This document shows, piece after piece, positions 21,894 to 32,101 of a stretch of DNA of 64,000 nucleotides. Source of the stretch: Lampris incognitus. Its lineage: Eukaryota > Chordata > Actinopteri > Lampriformes > Lampridae. The first letter of the stretch is position 1; every line of letters starts with the position of its first letter. Below the pieces are notes generated by a model. It made no database searches and was not told the DNA's origin. It saw only the letters and a list, made by a program, of their open reading frames with translations. The stretch spans positions 9,848,295 through 9,912,294 of the forward strand of contig NC_079211.1 in the NCBI RefSeq assembly GCF_029633865.1. The letters are read 5' to 3'. Position numbers and translations under genes: made by a program.

Positions 21894-21983
21894 GTAGTCA
21901 CCTCCTCCTATTCCCGCGCTCTGAAGAGACTTAGGAGGATCTGCAGGGCTCCGGACACTTTCGGATCCCACCGCTGCCACCAA
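21894..21983 (-). mobile_element. miniature LTR element, internal segment 1 with tRNA-Leu(AAG) primer site and polypurine tract
   Basis: 90 bp. Plus strand 21965-21982 reads ATCCCACCGCTGCCACCA, the 3' end of vertebrate tRNA-Leu(AAG type) plus CCA. On the minus strand this is an 18-nt primer-binding site one base after the LTR. At the other end GGGAATAGGAGGAGGTGA lies four bases before LTR copy 3, as a polypurine tract should. No reading frame fits in 90 bp. Confidence 0.82.
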
Positions 21984-22138
21984 TGTAACCGAGCAAATTT
22001 GGGGACAGCCGGGAACCGCCACAAGCCGGGACGCGAACCCGTGTTTTCTGCACCGCGGGCGACTACGTTAACCAGTCGACCAAAGGGTCCGACCCGTTAG
22101 CCAAGGGCTAGCGAGTCTATTTACCCGTGCATGTTACA
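21984..22138 (-). mobile_element. tRNA-bearing miniature LTR, copy 4
   Basis: 155 bp, ends TGTAACCGAG...GCATGTTACA on the plus strand. On the minus strand: hairpin GCTAGCC-ctt-GGCTAAC, GGGTC-G-GACCC, box A-like TTGGTCGACTGGTTAACG, then a perfect T-arm CGGG-TTCGCGT-CCCG. It differs strongly from copy 3 although both flank the same internal segment, so the unit is recombinant or chained. Confidence 0.85.
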
Positions 22139-22330
22139 ATACATTTTATTTGTGGGCGCCTTTCGGAGCACTCAAGGACACCTTACAGAACAGTTAACAA
22201 AAACCAAGCAGCCCTGTATCAGACAGCATAAGATCAACACAAAGCAGGGTATACAATAAAAAGTAAATGCAGCAGATAAGTATAAAATCCTCTTCAGCAC
22301 GGATTTGAAGGTTGAAAGAGAGTCATGGTG
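22139..22330 (-). mobile_element. L2-like LINE 3' fragment
   Basis: Shares GGGCGCCTTTC, GCACTCAAGGACACCTTACA and GACAATAAAAAGT words with the longer copy at 39772-40320. It lacks the coding part and is truncated. Confidence 0.65.
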
Positions 22331-22415
22331 CGTCTGTAACAGCATCTGTAACCAGGCATGTTGGCAATAATCAAAAATCCAGTTTAGACCGTTACTCTGC
22401 ACTGGAGGACGCTAG

Positions 22416-22552
22416 TGTAAACTACTAATAAGACACGTTAGCCCCCTAGCTAACGGGTCTGACCCTTTAGCCGAGCGGTTAGCGATGTTCGCCTTGTGGT
22501 GCAGTACACCCCGTATCGAATCCCGCACCGGGCAAGAAAATAACCGGTTACA
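22416..22552 (+). mobile_element. tRNA-bearing miniature LTR, copy 5
   Basis: 137 bp in forward orientation: TGTAAACTACTAATAAGACA, hairpin GTTAGC-cccct-AGCTAAC, GGGTC-T-GACCC, box A TTAGCCGAGCGGTTAGCG, box B-like GTATCGAATCCCGC, end AACCGGTTACA. Flanks CTAG and CTGT do not match, so this copy may be a recombination product. Confidence 0.82.
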
Positions 22553-23045
22553 CTGTTGTTTTTTTTGGACAATGAACTTCGCGAAGGAAATGATGCGACC
22601 AACACACGTCATAAATAGTGACATGACGCGCACGATCACGCGCAAATTACGAGACGGTCATGTTGACCGTCCATGGTCGTTTTAGGTAGATCTTATCGTA
22701 ACTTCTTCTTTTTTTGTGTGTGCGATTGATCCAAAACTCATTTTAATGCAAATATGTGCAATTTTAGGAGGATTCAGGGAGCGGCAGGTCTGTGTCTTTT
22801 CTTTTCTTTTTTTCGCAGTTATTAAACTTTTGAAAACCCCAAACGGCCATAATGACCGTCTTGGTCGTTAAAGCAGTAAAAACATTTATCTAACTGCTAT
22901 TGTATGTAGGTTTAATGACTAATTAGACTTAATGTCAGTCATGAAGGTGGTCCGTGGTTGTAGGCATGTGGGCAATCTGAATGAATGAATCCTTTGTTCC
23001 CTCAGCCCTGCATGTGGGTTAGCTATCGGATAGGTGAGCCATCGG

Positions 23046-23275
23046 TTAAGTCCATCCATCCACCCATCCATTATCCAACCTGCTTATCCTAATTATGGTC
23101 GCGGGATGCTGGAGCCTATCCCAGCAGTCATTGGGCGGCAGGCGAGGAAACACCCTGGGCAGGCAGCCAGTCCATCACAGGGCCCACACACATTCACACC
23201 TGGGGACAATTTAGTACGGCTGATTCACCTTTGGACAACCCCGGGGTTCGAACCCAGGACCTTCTTGCTGTGAGG
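23046..23275 (+). repeat. (CATC)n-headed short interspersed repeat
   Basis: A CCATCCATCC run, then ATTATCCAACCTGCTTATCC, GATGCTGGAGCCTATCCCAG, CACCTGGGGACAATTTAGTA. This family recurs at 31743, 31979, 39308, 45824, 48309 and 52266, and is probably the 3' end of a LINE or a SINE. Confidence 0.8.
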
Positions 23276-23301
23276 TGACTGCGCTAAGTCAGTTTTATTT
23301 G

Positions 23302-23437
23302 TGTAACCGGTTATTTTCTTGCCCGGTGCGGGATTCGATACGGGGTGTACTGCACCACAAGGCGACATCCCTAACCGCTCGGCTAAAGGGTCAGACCCGT
23401 TAGCTAGGGGGCTAACGTGTCTTATTAGTAGTTTACA
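23302..23437 (-). mobile_element. tRNA-bearing miniature LTR, copy 6 (solo)
   Basis: 136 bp, plus-strand ends TGTAACCGG...AGTTTACA, flanked by TTTG on both sides (23298-23301, 23438-23441). Removing it and one TTTG restores TTTTATTTGTATGGCCCAAT, a common fish repeat string. It differs from copy 2 at only a handful of positions. Confidence 0.9.
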
Positions 23438-24294
23438 TTTGTATGGCCCAATATCACAGATTCAAAATTTACCACAGGGGGCTTTACACTAATACAACAT
23501 CCTGTCTTTAGACCCTCGCATCAGATAAGGAGCAACTCTAAAAAACAAAAACAAAAATTGGAGAAAAACAGGAAGAAACTTCAGGGAGGGCAACAGAAGA
23601 GGGGGGGGGGATCTCTCGCCCAAGACAGACAGACGTGCAATGGATGTTGTGTGTACACAACTGACAAAATACACTGAAAAAGGATCATCGAATTATGATG
23701 GAATTGTAAGATGTATGATGAGAAGCAGGCCAAGCAGTGTCCAGATGCCACCGGAACGGCCTAAAGTGAGGTTGAGGTTGGGGTTAGGTAGAGGTTAAGT
23801 CAGGTTAGGTTAAGTTTAGGTAGGTTCAGTGAAATAGGGTCGAGGGAGGGCACGTGGACACGCTCCCATCTGAATATGTGCCATATGACAGGCATCTTGG
23901 CTCTTTGCATTAAGTCAGATCATGGTGTAGTGGGCCTTAGTCATCTTTCAGTAGCCTCCAACCATTGTCAGTAATATGGTTTATGCACATCGCTCAGGCC
24001 GTGCTCTTTCCAATAACCAAAATCACGTAACAGCATTTGTCCATGAGAAACAGTTGATTCTACATGCAGTTGTACATGGGAGGACAAACCATTCTCCATA
24101 TTAGTAAACGCCTGTCCTTCTGCAACTTTTATTACATGTGACAGATTAAAATACAATTTGGGGCGGGGGCTATTAAAGTTTAAAATATTCATTTGCAAAA
24201 CTAGTGAGAGGTTATTAAGAATTAAAATGTCCCTTTGCAGGAAAAAAAAAATCATTAAATATCATGTATTGCTGTGAAGGTATTAAGCAGGATC

Positions 24295-24352
24295 CTGTGC
24301 AAGGGGCGTCGTTCCGGCTACGCGGGTTCGATTCCCGGCTGCCCCTGAATTC
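24295..24352 (+). mobile_element. tRNA-bearing miniature LTR, 3' fragment
   Basis: Only the T-arm (CGGG-TTCGATT-CCCG, box B GGTTCGATTCC perfect) and the end CCTGAATTCGCCGCA remain, matching the 3' half of copy 7. Confidence 0.65.
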
Positions 24353-24424
24353 GCCGCAAACGCAAATCCAATTACACGCGGGAGGGAGCCAAAACTCATG
24401 ATGGGCTTGACCATAAATTGGTAT

Positions 24425-24575
24425 TGTAACGTGCATGGATGAGAAGACACGCTGGCCGCTGGCCGGCGGGTCCGACCCTTTAGTCAAGCGGTTAGCGAGG
24501 TCTCCTGCGGTGCGGGCGATACGGGTTCGCGTCCCGGCCGTGGCAGTTCCTGTGGTTGCCCCCGAATTCGCTACA
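24425..24575 (+). mobile_element. tRNA-bearing miniature LTR, copy 7 (solo)
   Basis: 151 bp, TGTAACGTGCATGGATGAGA...CCCGAATTCGCTACA, flanked by perfect GTAT duplications (24421-24424, 24576-24579). Inside: hairpin CTGGCC-gct-GGCCGG, GGGTC-C-GACCC, box A-like TTAGTCAAGCGGTTAGCG, T-arm CGGG-TTCGCGT-CCCG. No primer site follows, so it is a solo LTR. Confidence 0.9.
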
Positions 24576-25407
24576 GTATTAACAACGAAGTCAAACGCCC
24601 GAGGGGGACGTACAAGAAAAGGAAGGGGGAAGCTTTGGGGTGAGCAGGTCCACCCTCGCCCTCCGTCTTCTCTCTTCCCCCATCGAGGTCTCCTTCCTAC
24701 CGCCGGCCATTCATGGCTCGCGGGAAAAACCGGCTCCATCCTTTGTTCGGATTCGGATCTTTGTTCCCCGTAAGCTTAGTGATCTACCCCTCCATTGACG
24801 CACGGTATCATGACGACACGCTGAACCGAGCTGGCTTGAACCGAGGTGAACTCGACTGGAGATGAAGGTTGTTCTGCTGCGGGGCTTCGCCGTCGGATGC
24901 CCCGGGACGAGCCTGTCGGATCCTGTAAATATTTAAAAACGTTTAAAAGCGTGCAACACTTTAAATCTCTCGAGGGTTTGGACGTGTTTCCTCTCGCATC
25001 TCTCCATATTAAGTAGGCCAGCAGGGAGCCACCCCCTCCGGGCTGCGGAGGTATGCAGAATATGCGAGACCCTGACCCACGTGACCGGGGACCGCCAGGA
25101 CGAGCCTCCTGAAGCCCAGCCTTCCCTGCTGCTGTACACAACCGTGTGCAGCTACTTACCTACTGGCACGGAGGACCTTGTGGTTCTCATGTTGACACAG
25201 AAGACCTCACAGCGACTTTTCTGTGCAGTGATTCTCTAACCGAACCTCGGGTCACTCACGTCGAAGGAAACGCTGGACTTTCTTCGAAATGAGCAGCTGT
25301 GGGAAAACAACTGAACCCTTTGAAAAAACCGCCTTTGTCAACATGCAATCAAAGATTTAGAAGTTTGTTAACAGTTGCATGGAACCAGCTGACGTAATCC
25401 CCCCCCA

Positions 25408-25763
25408 CACCCTTTTCCTCCCTAATTGTACTTGGTCAATTACCCCACCCCACCCCCACCCCCTCCGGGGAGGGCTGCAGACTACCACATGCCTCCTCCG
25501 ATGAGTCGCCAGCCGCTTCTTTTCACCTGACAGTGAAGAGTTTCACCAGGGGGATGTAGCACGTGGGAGGATCACGCTACCCCCCCCAGTCTTCCCTCCC
25601 ATCCGAACAGGCGCCCCCGACCGACCAGAGGAGGCGCTAGTGCAGCGGCCAGGATACATACCCACATCCGGCTTCTCACCCGGAGACACGGCCAATTGCG
25701 TCCGTAGGGACGCCCGACCAAGCCGGAGGTAACACGGGGATTCGAACCGGCGAGCCCCGTTGC
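25408..25763 (-). mobile_element. tRNA-head SINE, head cut
   Basis: Tail TCCCTAATTGTACTTGGTCA at the left, box B complement GGGATTCGAACCGG near the right, then the copy stops before box A. A short gap removes ACATGTGG in the body. Confidence 0.85.
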
Positions 25764-27682
25764 TTTCAAAATCAACAAATGGATAATTTCTGTATTTAGC
25801 CATGTTTTCAAATTCTCGCTGACATCTGATGTCACTCTATTTGTCTCCTCTTCAGCAGACTTCCCATTTGAGCTTAGAGGTTTCTAGAAGCTCCACTGGG
25901 TTTGAGTAACTCTCCTGCAGCGTTCGGGGGGGAGGGGGGGTCTCCTTTTTTTCCCAATTTGCATCAGTTAAAAGTGCAAATGGTCAGGCCCTTAACATTG
26001 CCCAAAACAAGTTCACATGCCCAGCTTGTTCTAACATGTTGCCTAATCTCGGTGTTTGGTTGTATCCAGCGATGAATCCCGTTTGCCTTTGTGGAGAAAG
26101 GGGAGCTCGGAGCTTCGGGCGTCAGTTTCAGCCTCCGCGTGTGAGGCCAGTTCGCAGACGAGCGCTGAGAGCAACTGCGGCTCGGTGTGGTCCAGCCGTG
26201 CAAAACCGCTGGTTCAAACATGACAACCGCTCTGCAGGACTCCATTTCAAATTTCTGGCTTTATTACAATTCACAGATTGGATAGAAGGTAACATCATTA
26301 AATATAGTTTATCTAAAGGATACAAAATACAACACAAGATAATAGCAATGCATTCCAGTGCATCAAACAAGAAAGAAACCTCCGGATGTTTCCTGGTTTA
26401 GGCAGCTTGGGGAACGGTCCGTCTGTCGGCCTACAGTTCGTCGGGTCTGGGGGCTGGCGGGGGGGGGTTGGGTTGGGGTATCTGGTACTGTTCCATTTAC
26501 CCAGGACGGGTTTGCAAACACGCCAGCCGCCTCCGCTGAGGCTCCGGGTCTAGCACGGCGTTTGGCACAACCCCCCCAGTTTGGACTGGTCCGAGTTGGG
26601 CGAGCTCTGCTCACGCGACCGGAAGGGGGAGCCACCGGACCGGTGCCAAAGTGAATTCAGTGACGGGCTTTTAGGGTTTTGTGCTATCAGCCGGGTCCCC
26701 GTCACCCACCCGCCCTGACCGGAAGCCGAACCCAGCGAGGGTTCGCGCTGACCGGCGGAGGCTCGAAGCGGCGTCCGTCTGACAAACAAAACAACGAAGT
26801 TGAGAGAACGAGCCACCAAAGCATGTGGAGGGGAGGGACAGAAAGAAAAATAAACAAAAAACCCAAAACTGATCAGTTATGTAGATTTTAATTTAATGTG
26901 TTCAACGTGCGGGCTTTCCCGCCGGCCCCCGCCGGATTTGGGAAGCCGTACTGCGGTCAGTCAGCCAAGCTCCTCCTCTTCCGGTTCCGGGCGGCCGCAG
27001 ACCGACGTTCGAACGACGTCTTCCGGCAGCAAGACTCGGTGAAAAGTTGAGCAGGAAAACCAAAAAAAAAAATCAAAAAATCAACCAAGATCATCACGCC
27101 ACCTTCATTTCTCAGTAGTTTCAACCCATGATGACCGACAGGCGACGCTCTCAAAAAGGGGTCAGAGGTCACAGCGTAGGATTGTTCTACGTTAACGGCT
27201 GTCGCTACATTTTATTTTGTTTGATCAATCTCTTGATTAAGCTGGCGGGGCGGCCGCCAGCCTGCCGGCCAGACAGGAAACAGATTTGAGAAAACGTTCA
27301 GATTGATGTTTCCCGCCCCTCTGCGGAGCCCCGGGTCCTCCGGGGGCGTCTGCCTCCCATCTGCTCCGAGCGCACGTGGGCCTCCGCCGGCTAACCGAGT
27401 TTCCCCCTGTCACATTAAGGCAGATTGCTAGCTGATGCTGAGGGGAAACTACGTTAGCACAAAAAAAAACAACAAAAAAAACCCCATCCAGCATATCTCT
27501 GACCGGAACAGACATTTTATAACCAGATTGTCCAGGGGTCCAGCCTTTCCCTGCGGCGGCTAACTTCTTTTTATTTCAAACCGACAACTGCGTACTTCCT
27601 GGTGTAACACGTGTACTTCTCCCAGAACAACTGCAGCGTTCCTGACTGGCTGGACTGTTCTTGTATGTACAGAGCAACACAC

Positions 27683-28784
27683 CGAGAGAGAGAGAGAGGG
27701 GGGGGGAGGGGGGGAGAGGGAGGGGGAGGGAGGGGGGGAGAGAGGGAGAGAGATGGGGGTAGAGAGACGGAGAGATAGTGAGAGGGGGGATGGGGGGCAC
27801 TGTACTATCTGTAAAGATCAACACACCGAGAGAGAGAGTGAGAGAGAGAGGGGGGGGGGGCTAGAGAGACAGAGGGATAGTGAGAGAGGGGATGGGGGGG
27901 ACTGTACTATCTGTACAGATCAACACACCGAGGGAGAGAGAGGGGGGGGAGAGAGAGGGAGGGAGAGAGAGGGGGGGGGAGAGACAGAGGTATAGTGAGA
28001 GAGGGGATGGGGGGACTGTACTGTGTACAGATCAACAGACCGAGAGAGAGAGAGAGCAAGAGAGAGAGGGGGGGGGGTAGAGAGACAGAGGGATAGTGAG
28101 AGAGGGGATGGGGGGGACTGTACTGTCTGTACAGATCAACACACCAAGAGAGAGAGGGGGGGGGGAGAGGGGGGGGTAGAGAGACAGAGGGATAGTGAGA
28201 GAGGGGATGGGGGGGACTGTACTGTCTGTACAGATCAACACACCGAGAGAGAGAGGGAGAGAGAGAGGGGGGGGGAGAGAGAGGGGGGCTAGAGAGACAG
28301 AGGGATAGTGAGAGAGGGGATGGGGGGGACTGTACTATCTGTACAGATCAACACACCGAGGGAGAGAGAGGGGGGGGGAGAGAGAGGGAGGGAGAGAGAG
28401 GGGGGGGGAGAGACAGAGGTATAGTGAGAGAGGGGATGGGGGGACTGTACTGTGTACAGATCAACAGACCGAGAGAGAGAGAGAGCAAGAGAGAGAGGGG
28501 GGGGGGTAGAGAGACAGAGGGATAGTGAGAGAGGGGATGGGGGGGACTGTACTGTCTGTACAGATCAACACACCAAGAGAGAGAGGGGGGGGGAGAGGGG
28601 GGGTAGAGAGACAGAGGGATAGTGAGAGAGGGGATGGGGGGGACTGTACTGTCTGTACAGATCAACACACCGAGAGAGAGAGGGAGAGAGAGAGGGGGGG
28701 GGAGAGAGAGGGGGGCTAGAGAGACAGAGGGATAGTGAGAGAGGGGATGGGGGGGACTGTACTGTCTGTACAGATCAACACACC

Positions 28785-28820
<36 letters not shown>

Positions 28821-28827
28821 GAGAGAA
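27683..28827. repeat. GA-rich minisatellite with 428-bp higher-order unit
   Basis: (GA)n and G runs alternate with a block GAGGGGATGGGGGGGACTGT plus ACTGTCTGTACAGATCAACA, at about 100-bp spacing. Blocks starting at 27928 recur at 28356 (offset 428) and 28141 recurs at 28570 (offset 429), showing a large duplicated unit. Confidence 0.9.
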
Positions 28828-29120
28828 GAGATCATCCATATGATTGTGTGTACATTTAAATGCATATATCCACATACACGGGTTATCGTGAGAGTATATT
28901 TGTGGGGTAATTTGCCGGCGCGTTGTCTTTTTCCACGCGGAGGGGGTCGGTCAGCTCGCCGAGGACTGTATGAGGCCGAGTCCTCGATTTAAAGAACGGC
29001 GATTTCATTCTCAGAAATTGATCCCAAAAAAAGAAAAGAAAAGAAGGCGGCAATCTTGTCACAGCCAGTTGACAATTACCAGTGTTTTCAACATACACCT
29101 TATGTACACATAAATACAGA

Positions 29121-29126
29121 TTTATT
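29121..29126 (-). terminator. mgat4b polyadenylation signal candidate
   Basis: AATAAA on the minus strand, about 415 bases after the stop codon, followed by TGTGTACATAAGGTGTATGTTG, a GU-rich downstream element. This is the nearest signal to the stop. Confidence 0.6.
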
Positions 29127-29541
29127 CTTTTTACTAAATACAGCATTCTGTCTAAAGTTATTATCTCTGTGTCGTTTTTCTTCTTCGTCTCCTTCGTCTT
29201 CTTCTTCTTCTCGCACGCGCTCCAGGCGTGTTGTTGGGAGAGCTCCCCGGGCCGGCTGCTCTAGATATCTGGGAGCACCCCGTCTTTGTGTCCCTCTCAC
29301 GTTTGTCCGTCTTTTCCAACCCTGCAGTAGCGAGGTTTGCCCAGCGGAAGGAGTCCTCGTACCGCGGTGGGAGATAGTCGTCAGCAGACAGGCCGGGGGG
29401 TGTGGGGGGGGGGGGGGGTGAGAGTCTGGCCGGCTGCTGTCAAGGCTCCGTTCGGCAGAGCAGAACGGTCTGTGGCTATCTGAGGTATTGCTTTGGGTGG
29501 GTGGGTTAGTCGGGTTGGGGGCGGGGGTGGCGGAGGAGGGG

Positions 29542-29565
29542 TCACTCCGCTTTCTTGATGAAGAT
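29542..29565 (-). CDS. mgat4b: mgat4b terminal coding exon
   Basis: After the acceptor CTCTCCTGCAG the exon reads ATC TTC ATC AAG AAA GCG GAG TGA: IFIKKAE and stop. GnT-IVb proteins end in (E)IF(L/I)KKA(D/E), so this is the natural C-terminus. It starts in phase 0, matching the exon that ends ILSE at 30740. The exon continues as 3' untranslated sequence. Confidence 0.93.
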   Translation of the reverse strand: MFIKKAE

Positions 29566-29727
29566 CTGCAGGAGAGAGGGGCGGAGTCAGTGTGGGGCGA
29601 TGGTGTCGGCATACAAGAGATGAGGAAAAAACAGGAAACACTTTCTTTGCCAACACACTATGTGACCGTGAGCTGCACAGGCGGGAATCGGAGCTTTCCT
29701 CCGTGTCACTGACACACAACGTCCACA

Positions 29728-29754
29728 CACACACACACAAACACACACACACAG
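29728..29754. repeat. (AC)n microsatellite
   Basis: CACACACACACAAACACACA type run in the intron-exon neighbourhood of mgat4b. Confidence 0.9.
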
Positions 29755-30043
29755 GGGACATGCACATGGCACAAGAGATGTATAGGACACAACGCTACAC
29801 AGGACAAAATGGAATAACATCAAATTAAACAGTGCAGACAATATTAGGTAGGTATGCATTAGGACTAGGAATTGGCAGGCACCCGCTGATTCAATATACT
29901 TTCACTCTCACACACTTTATTACCCCACCCCCCCACCCCCCACCCCCCACGGGGGAACTGTTGTTGCATATGCAGAAAGTATGCAAAAAGACACTACACC
30001 GCTTACAGTGCATGCAAAAAAAAATAAAATTTTGGGGGGCGGA

Positions 30044-30448
30044 TTTTTCTCCCCAATTGTACTTGGCCAATTACCCCACTCTTCCGAGCCCGTCCCGGTC
30101 GCTGCTCCACCCTCTCTTCCGATCCGGGGAGGGCTGCAGACTACCACATGCCTCCTCCCATACATGTAGAGGCACCGGCCGCTTCTTTTCACCTGACAGT
30201 GAGGAGTTTCACTGGGGGGGACGTAGCGCGTGGGAGGATCACGCTACCCCCCCCCCCGTTCCCCCTCCCCCCTGAAGAGGCGCCTCGATCGACCAGAGGA
30301 GGCGCTAGTGCAGTGACCTGGACACATACCCACATCCGGCTTCCCACCCACAGACATCCCTCCTCGGATCGGCAGAGGGGGTGGAGCAGCGACCAGGACA
30401 GCTCGGAAGAGTACAAATATAATTGGGAAGAAAAAGGGGGGGGGGGGG
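30044..30448. mobile_element. chimeric inverted tRNA-head SINE
   Basis: 30044-30356 is a minus-orientation copy (tail left, body right, stopping at CCCACAGACAT before the tRNA head). It is joined directly to a plus-orientation tail piece (30357-30448: CCTCGGATCGGCAGAGG to AATTGGGAAGAAAAAGGGG). The two outer parts are inverted repeats of about 85 bp. The head is absent from both. Confidence 0.82.
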
Positions 30449-30739
30449 CATCAGCACCAAAACACCGCAGCTGCCCGCCGTCCTTAGCACGGGGTCACCG
30501 GAAATGCTGCTTAATCAAATAAAGTTGTCGCTTCGGACATAAATATAGTGAGATAAGTTTATCAGCCCTCTCAAAATAGACCAGATGGTCCAACCCGCGG
30601 CAGTGTTAGCACGGTACTGGAGGTTAGCGGTCCGGCTCCCCGGGATCCAGTGATCGATGCCGGTTTAATTATTTACATGGTGTTGAAAGAGAAACCCAGG
30701 AGAAGGGTGGATCCTGGCAGGACCGCCAGACTGACTCAC

Positions 30740-30852
30740 CTCACTGAGGATAACCCAAACCGGCGAGTCCGTCATCACCGAGAGACGAAGGGCCTCCAGG
30801 GGCCCGAAGGTAGGGTCCACCTCCCCCTCCGCTATCCCGTTTTGGAACGTTC
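30740..30852 (-). CDS. mgat4b: mgat4b exon encoding TFQNGIAEGEVDP region
   Basis: 113 bp between acceptor CTGTCTTCCAG and donor GTGAGT. Two bases complete GGA (Gly), then 37 codons read TFQNGIAEGEVDPTFGPLEA, LRLSVMTDSPVWVILSE. This is the highly conserved C-terminal segment of GnT-IV (G-x-AEG-x-VDP and SPVW(V/A)IL), part of the C-terminal lectin-like domain described for the 4A paralogue. It ends in phase 0. Confidence 0.96.
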
Positions 30853-31742
30853 CTGGAAGACAGGGGACACGGGAGTGGCATTAATACGACCGGTGAACCG
30901 AGGAGCTCTGACCTGGACGCTGGACGAGTGGAGACCACCGACATTACAGCTCTTTGGTTTTGTTTGTTTTTTCTCATTTCCATTGTGCGTTGGAAATGCG
31001 AGGTGTGCTTAGTGAAGGATCTTCACCGTGACTGTTCATCTGCCCGCGGTCTGACTGACGCTCATTGTCATTCCACTCGCACCCGCACGACGAGGAACAA
31101 ATCAGCCCAGGAGAGCCGCCAGGGAGGCTCGGCCGTGTACCTGTTTTATCAGGGGGACGGTCTCCCACCAGGGTCAGACCCCCCCCCACCCCCTTACCCG
31201 TTATCCTGGCCTGGGTCTGGGTCCATCAGTACCCTCACATGAATTACTCCTTACCCTGTCCAAGGTCCTTATTCGCCCTTTATTTTATTTTTTACATGTG
31301 AAGCACCTCATGAACCTTGTTTCTACGTCACTCACAAACTGACACGCAGTCGGCGTTCACCACCTGAGCAGATTCGGGGTGTCGGAGGGTGACCCCCCCC
31401 CCTCTGAAAATGATTGAGTGAGTGCATCTGAAAACATATGCTGTTGCAAAACATTAAAGATTTTGCATTTTTTCAATTCACATATAATATAATATAATCC
31501 AATTATAATTCAATTATAATAATTATAATTGTCAATGACAATTTTTCCTGCCCACCCCCCCCCTACTATTCTCTCTTAGCCTCGCTCTCGTATTCTGATA
31601 TGGTCCACGTGGTTTCATTCCAGGTAGGATTTCACAGAAACACCATCGACTGAGATGCAAGTAACCCGCCCCCTATCACCTTTAACATGCTTGAACAAAT
31701 CAGTCTCTAGATATAAGTTTTTAAGTGGTTCTGATGTGTCGG

Positions 31743-31853
31743 CCCTGTGACGGACTGGCGACCTGTCCAGGGTGTCAGAAGGCGGGGAGACTGGGACAGG
31801 CTCCAGCATCCCGCGACCCTGATTACGACAAGCGGCTCGGAAGATGGACGGAT
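31743..31853 (-). repeat. (CATC)-family short repeat with target duplication
   Basis: 111 bp, ending AGATGGACGGAT, flanked by perfect GATGTGTCGG on both sides (31733-31742, 31854-31863). The 10-bp duplication indicates target-primed insertion. Confidence 0.88.
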
Positions 31854-31978
31854 GATGTGTCGGCTTTGCTTTTCTGTGATGTCGGTTAGCTTAAAAAAAC
31901 AAGATTCGCATAAGCTAGCTTTAGCTCTGCTGAGCTGGTGCAAAAGCATCTATTTTACAATGTTAATGTTAAGCATGG

Positions 31979-32101
31979 CCCTGTTATGGACTGGTGGGCC
32001 TGTCCAGGGTGTCTCCCCGCCTGCCGCCCAGTGACTGCTGGGATAGGCTCCAGCATCCCTGTGACCCTGAGAGTAGGATAAGCGGTTTGGATAACGGATG
32101 G
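31979..32101 (-). repeat. (CATC)-family short repeat, second copy
   Basis: 123 bp with flanks AAGCATGG (31971) and AAGCATCGG (32102), a near-perfect duplication. It lies only 125 bases from the previous copy, in the same orientation. Confidence 0.85.

Larger units (their letters stand above)
24580..29104. other. GC-rich intergenic stretch, no proven gene
   Basis: Between the LTR cluster and the mgat4b 3' end I see no recognisable coding exon. 24600-25160 and 25980-27560 are rich in CpG. On the minus strand CAGTAG|GTAAGTAGC at 25160 is a good donor and may close an unknown first exon. TTTATT at 26260-26265 and 27211-27216 would be polyadenylation signals on the minus strand. 27683-28827 is a minisatellite. 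Confidence 0.6.

Noticed and set aside
20364..24575. Calling the TG...CA copies real tRNA genes
   Set aside because: D-arm and T-arm words exist but no closed acceptor stem or anticodon arm; the boundaries and target duplications belong to a mobile element.
20364..24575. Calling the same copies hAT MITEs or ordinary SINEs
   Set aside because: Target duplications are 4 bp, not 8 bp or variable; ends are TG/CA; primer-binding sites follow two copies.
26860..27172. Frame ending RNRKRRSLAD on the minus strand
   Set aside because: No splice acceptor or known domain; contains a phenylalanine-rich homopolymer stretch; probably chance in GC-rich DNA.
27753..28992. Arg/Glu-rich frames and Ser/Leu/Pro frames on the other strand
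   Set aside because: GA/TC repeats translate this way; the 428-bp unit explains the recurrence.
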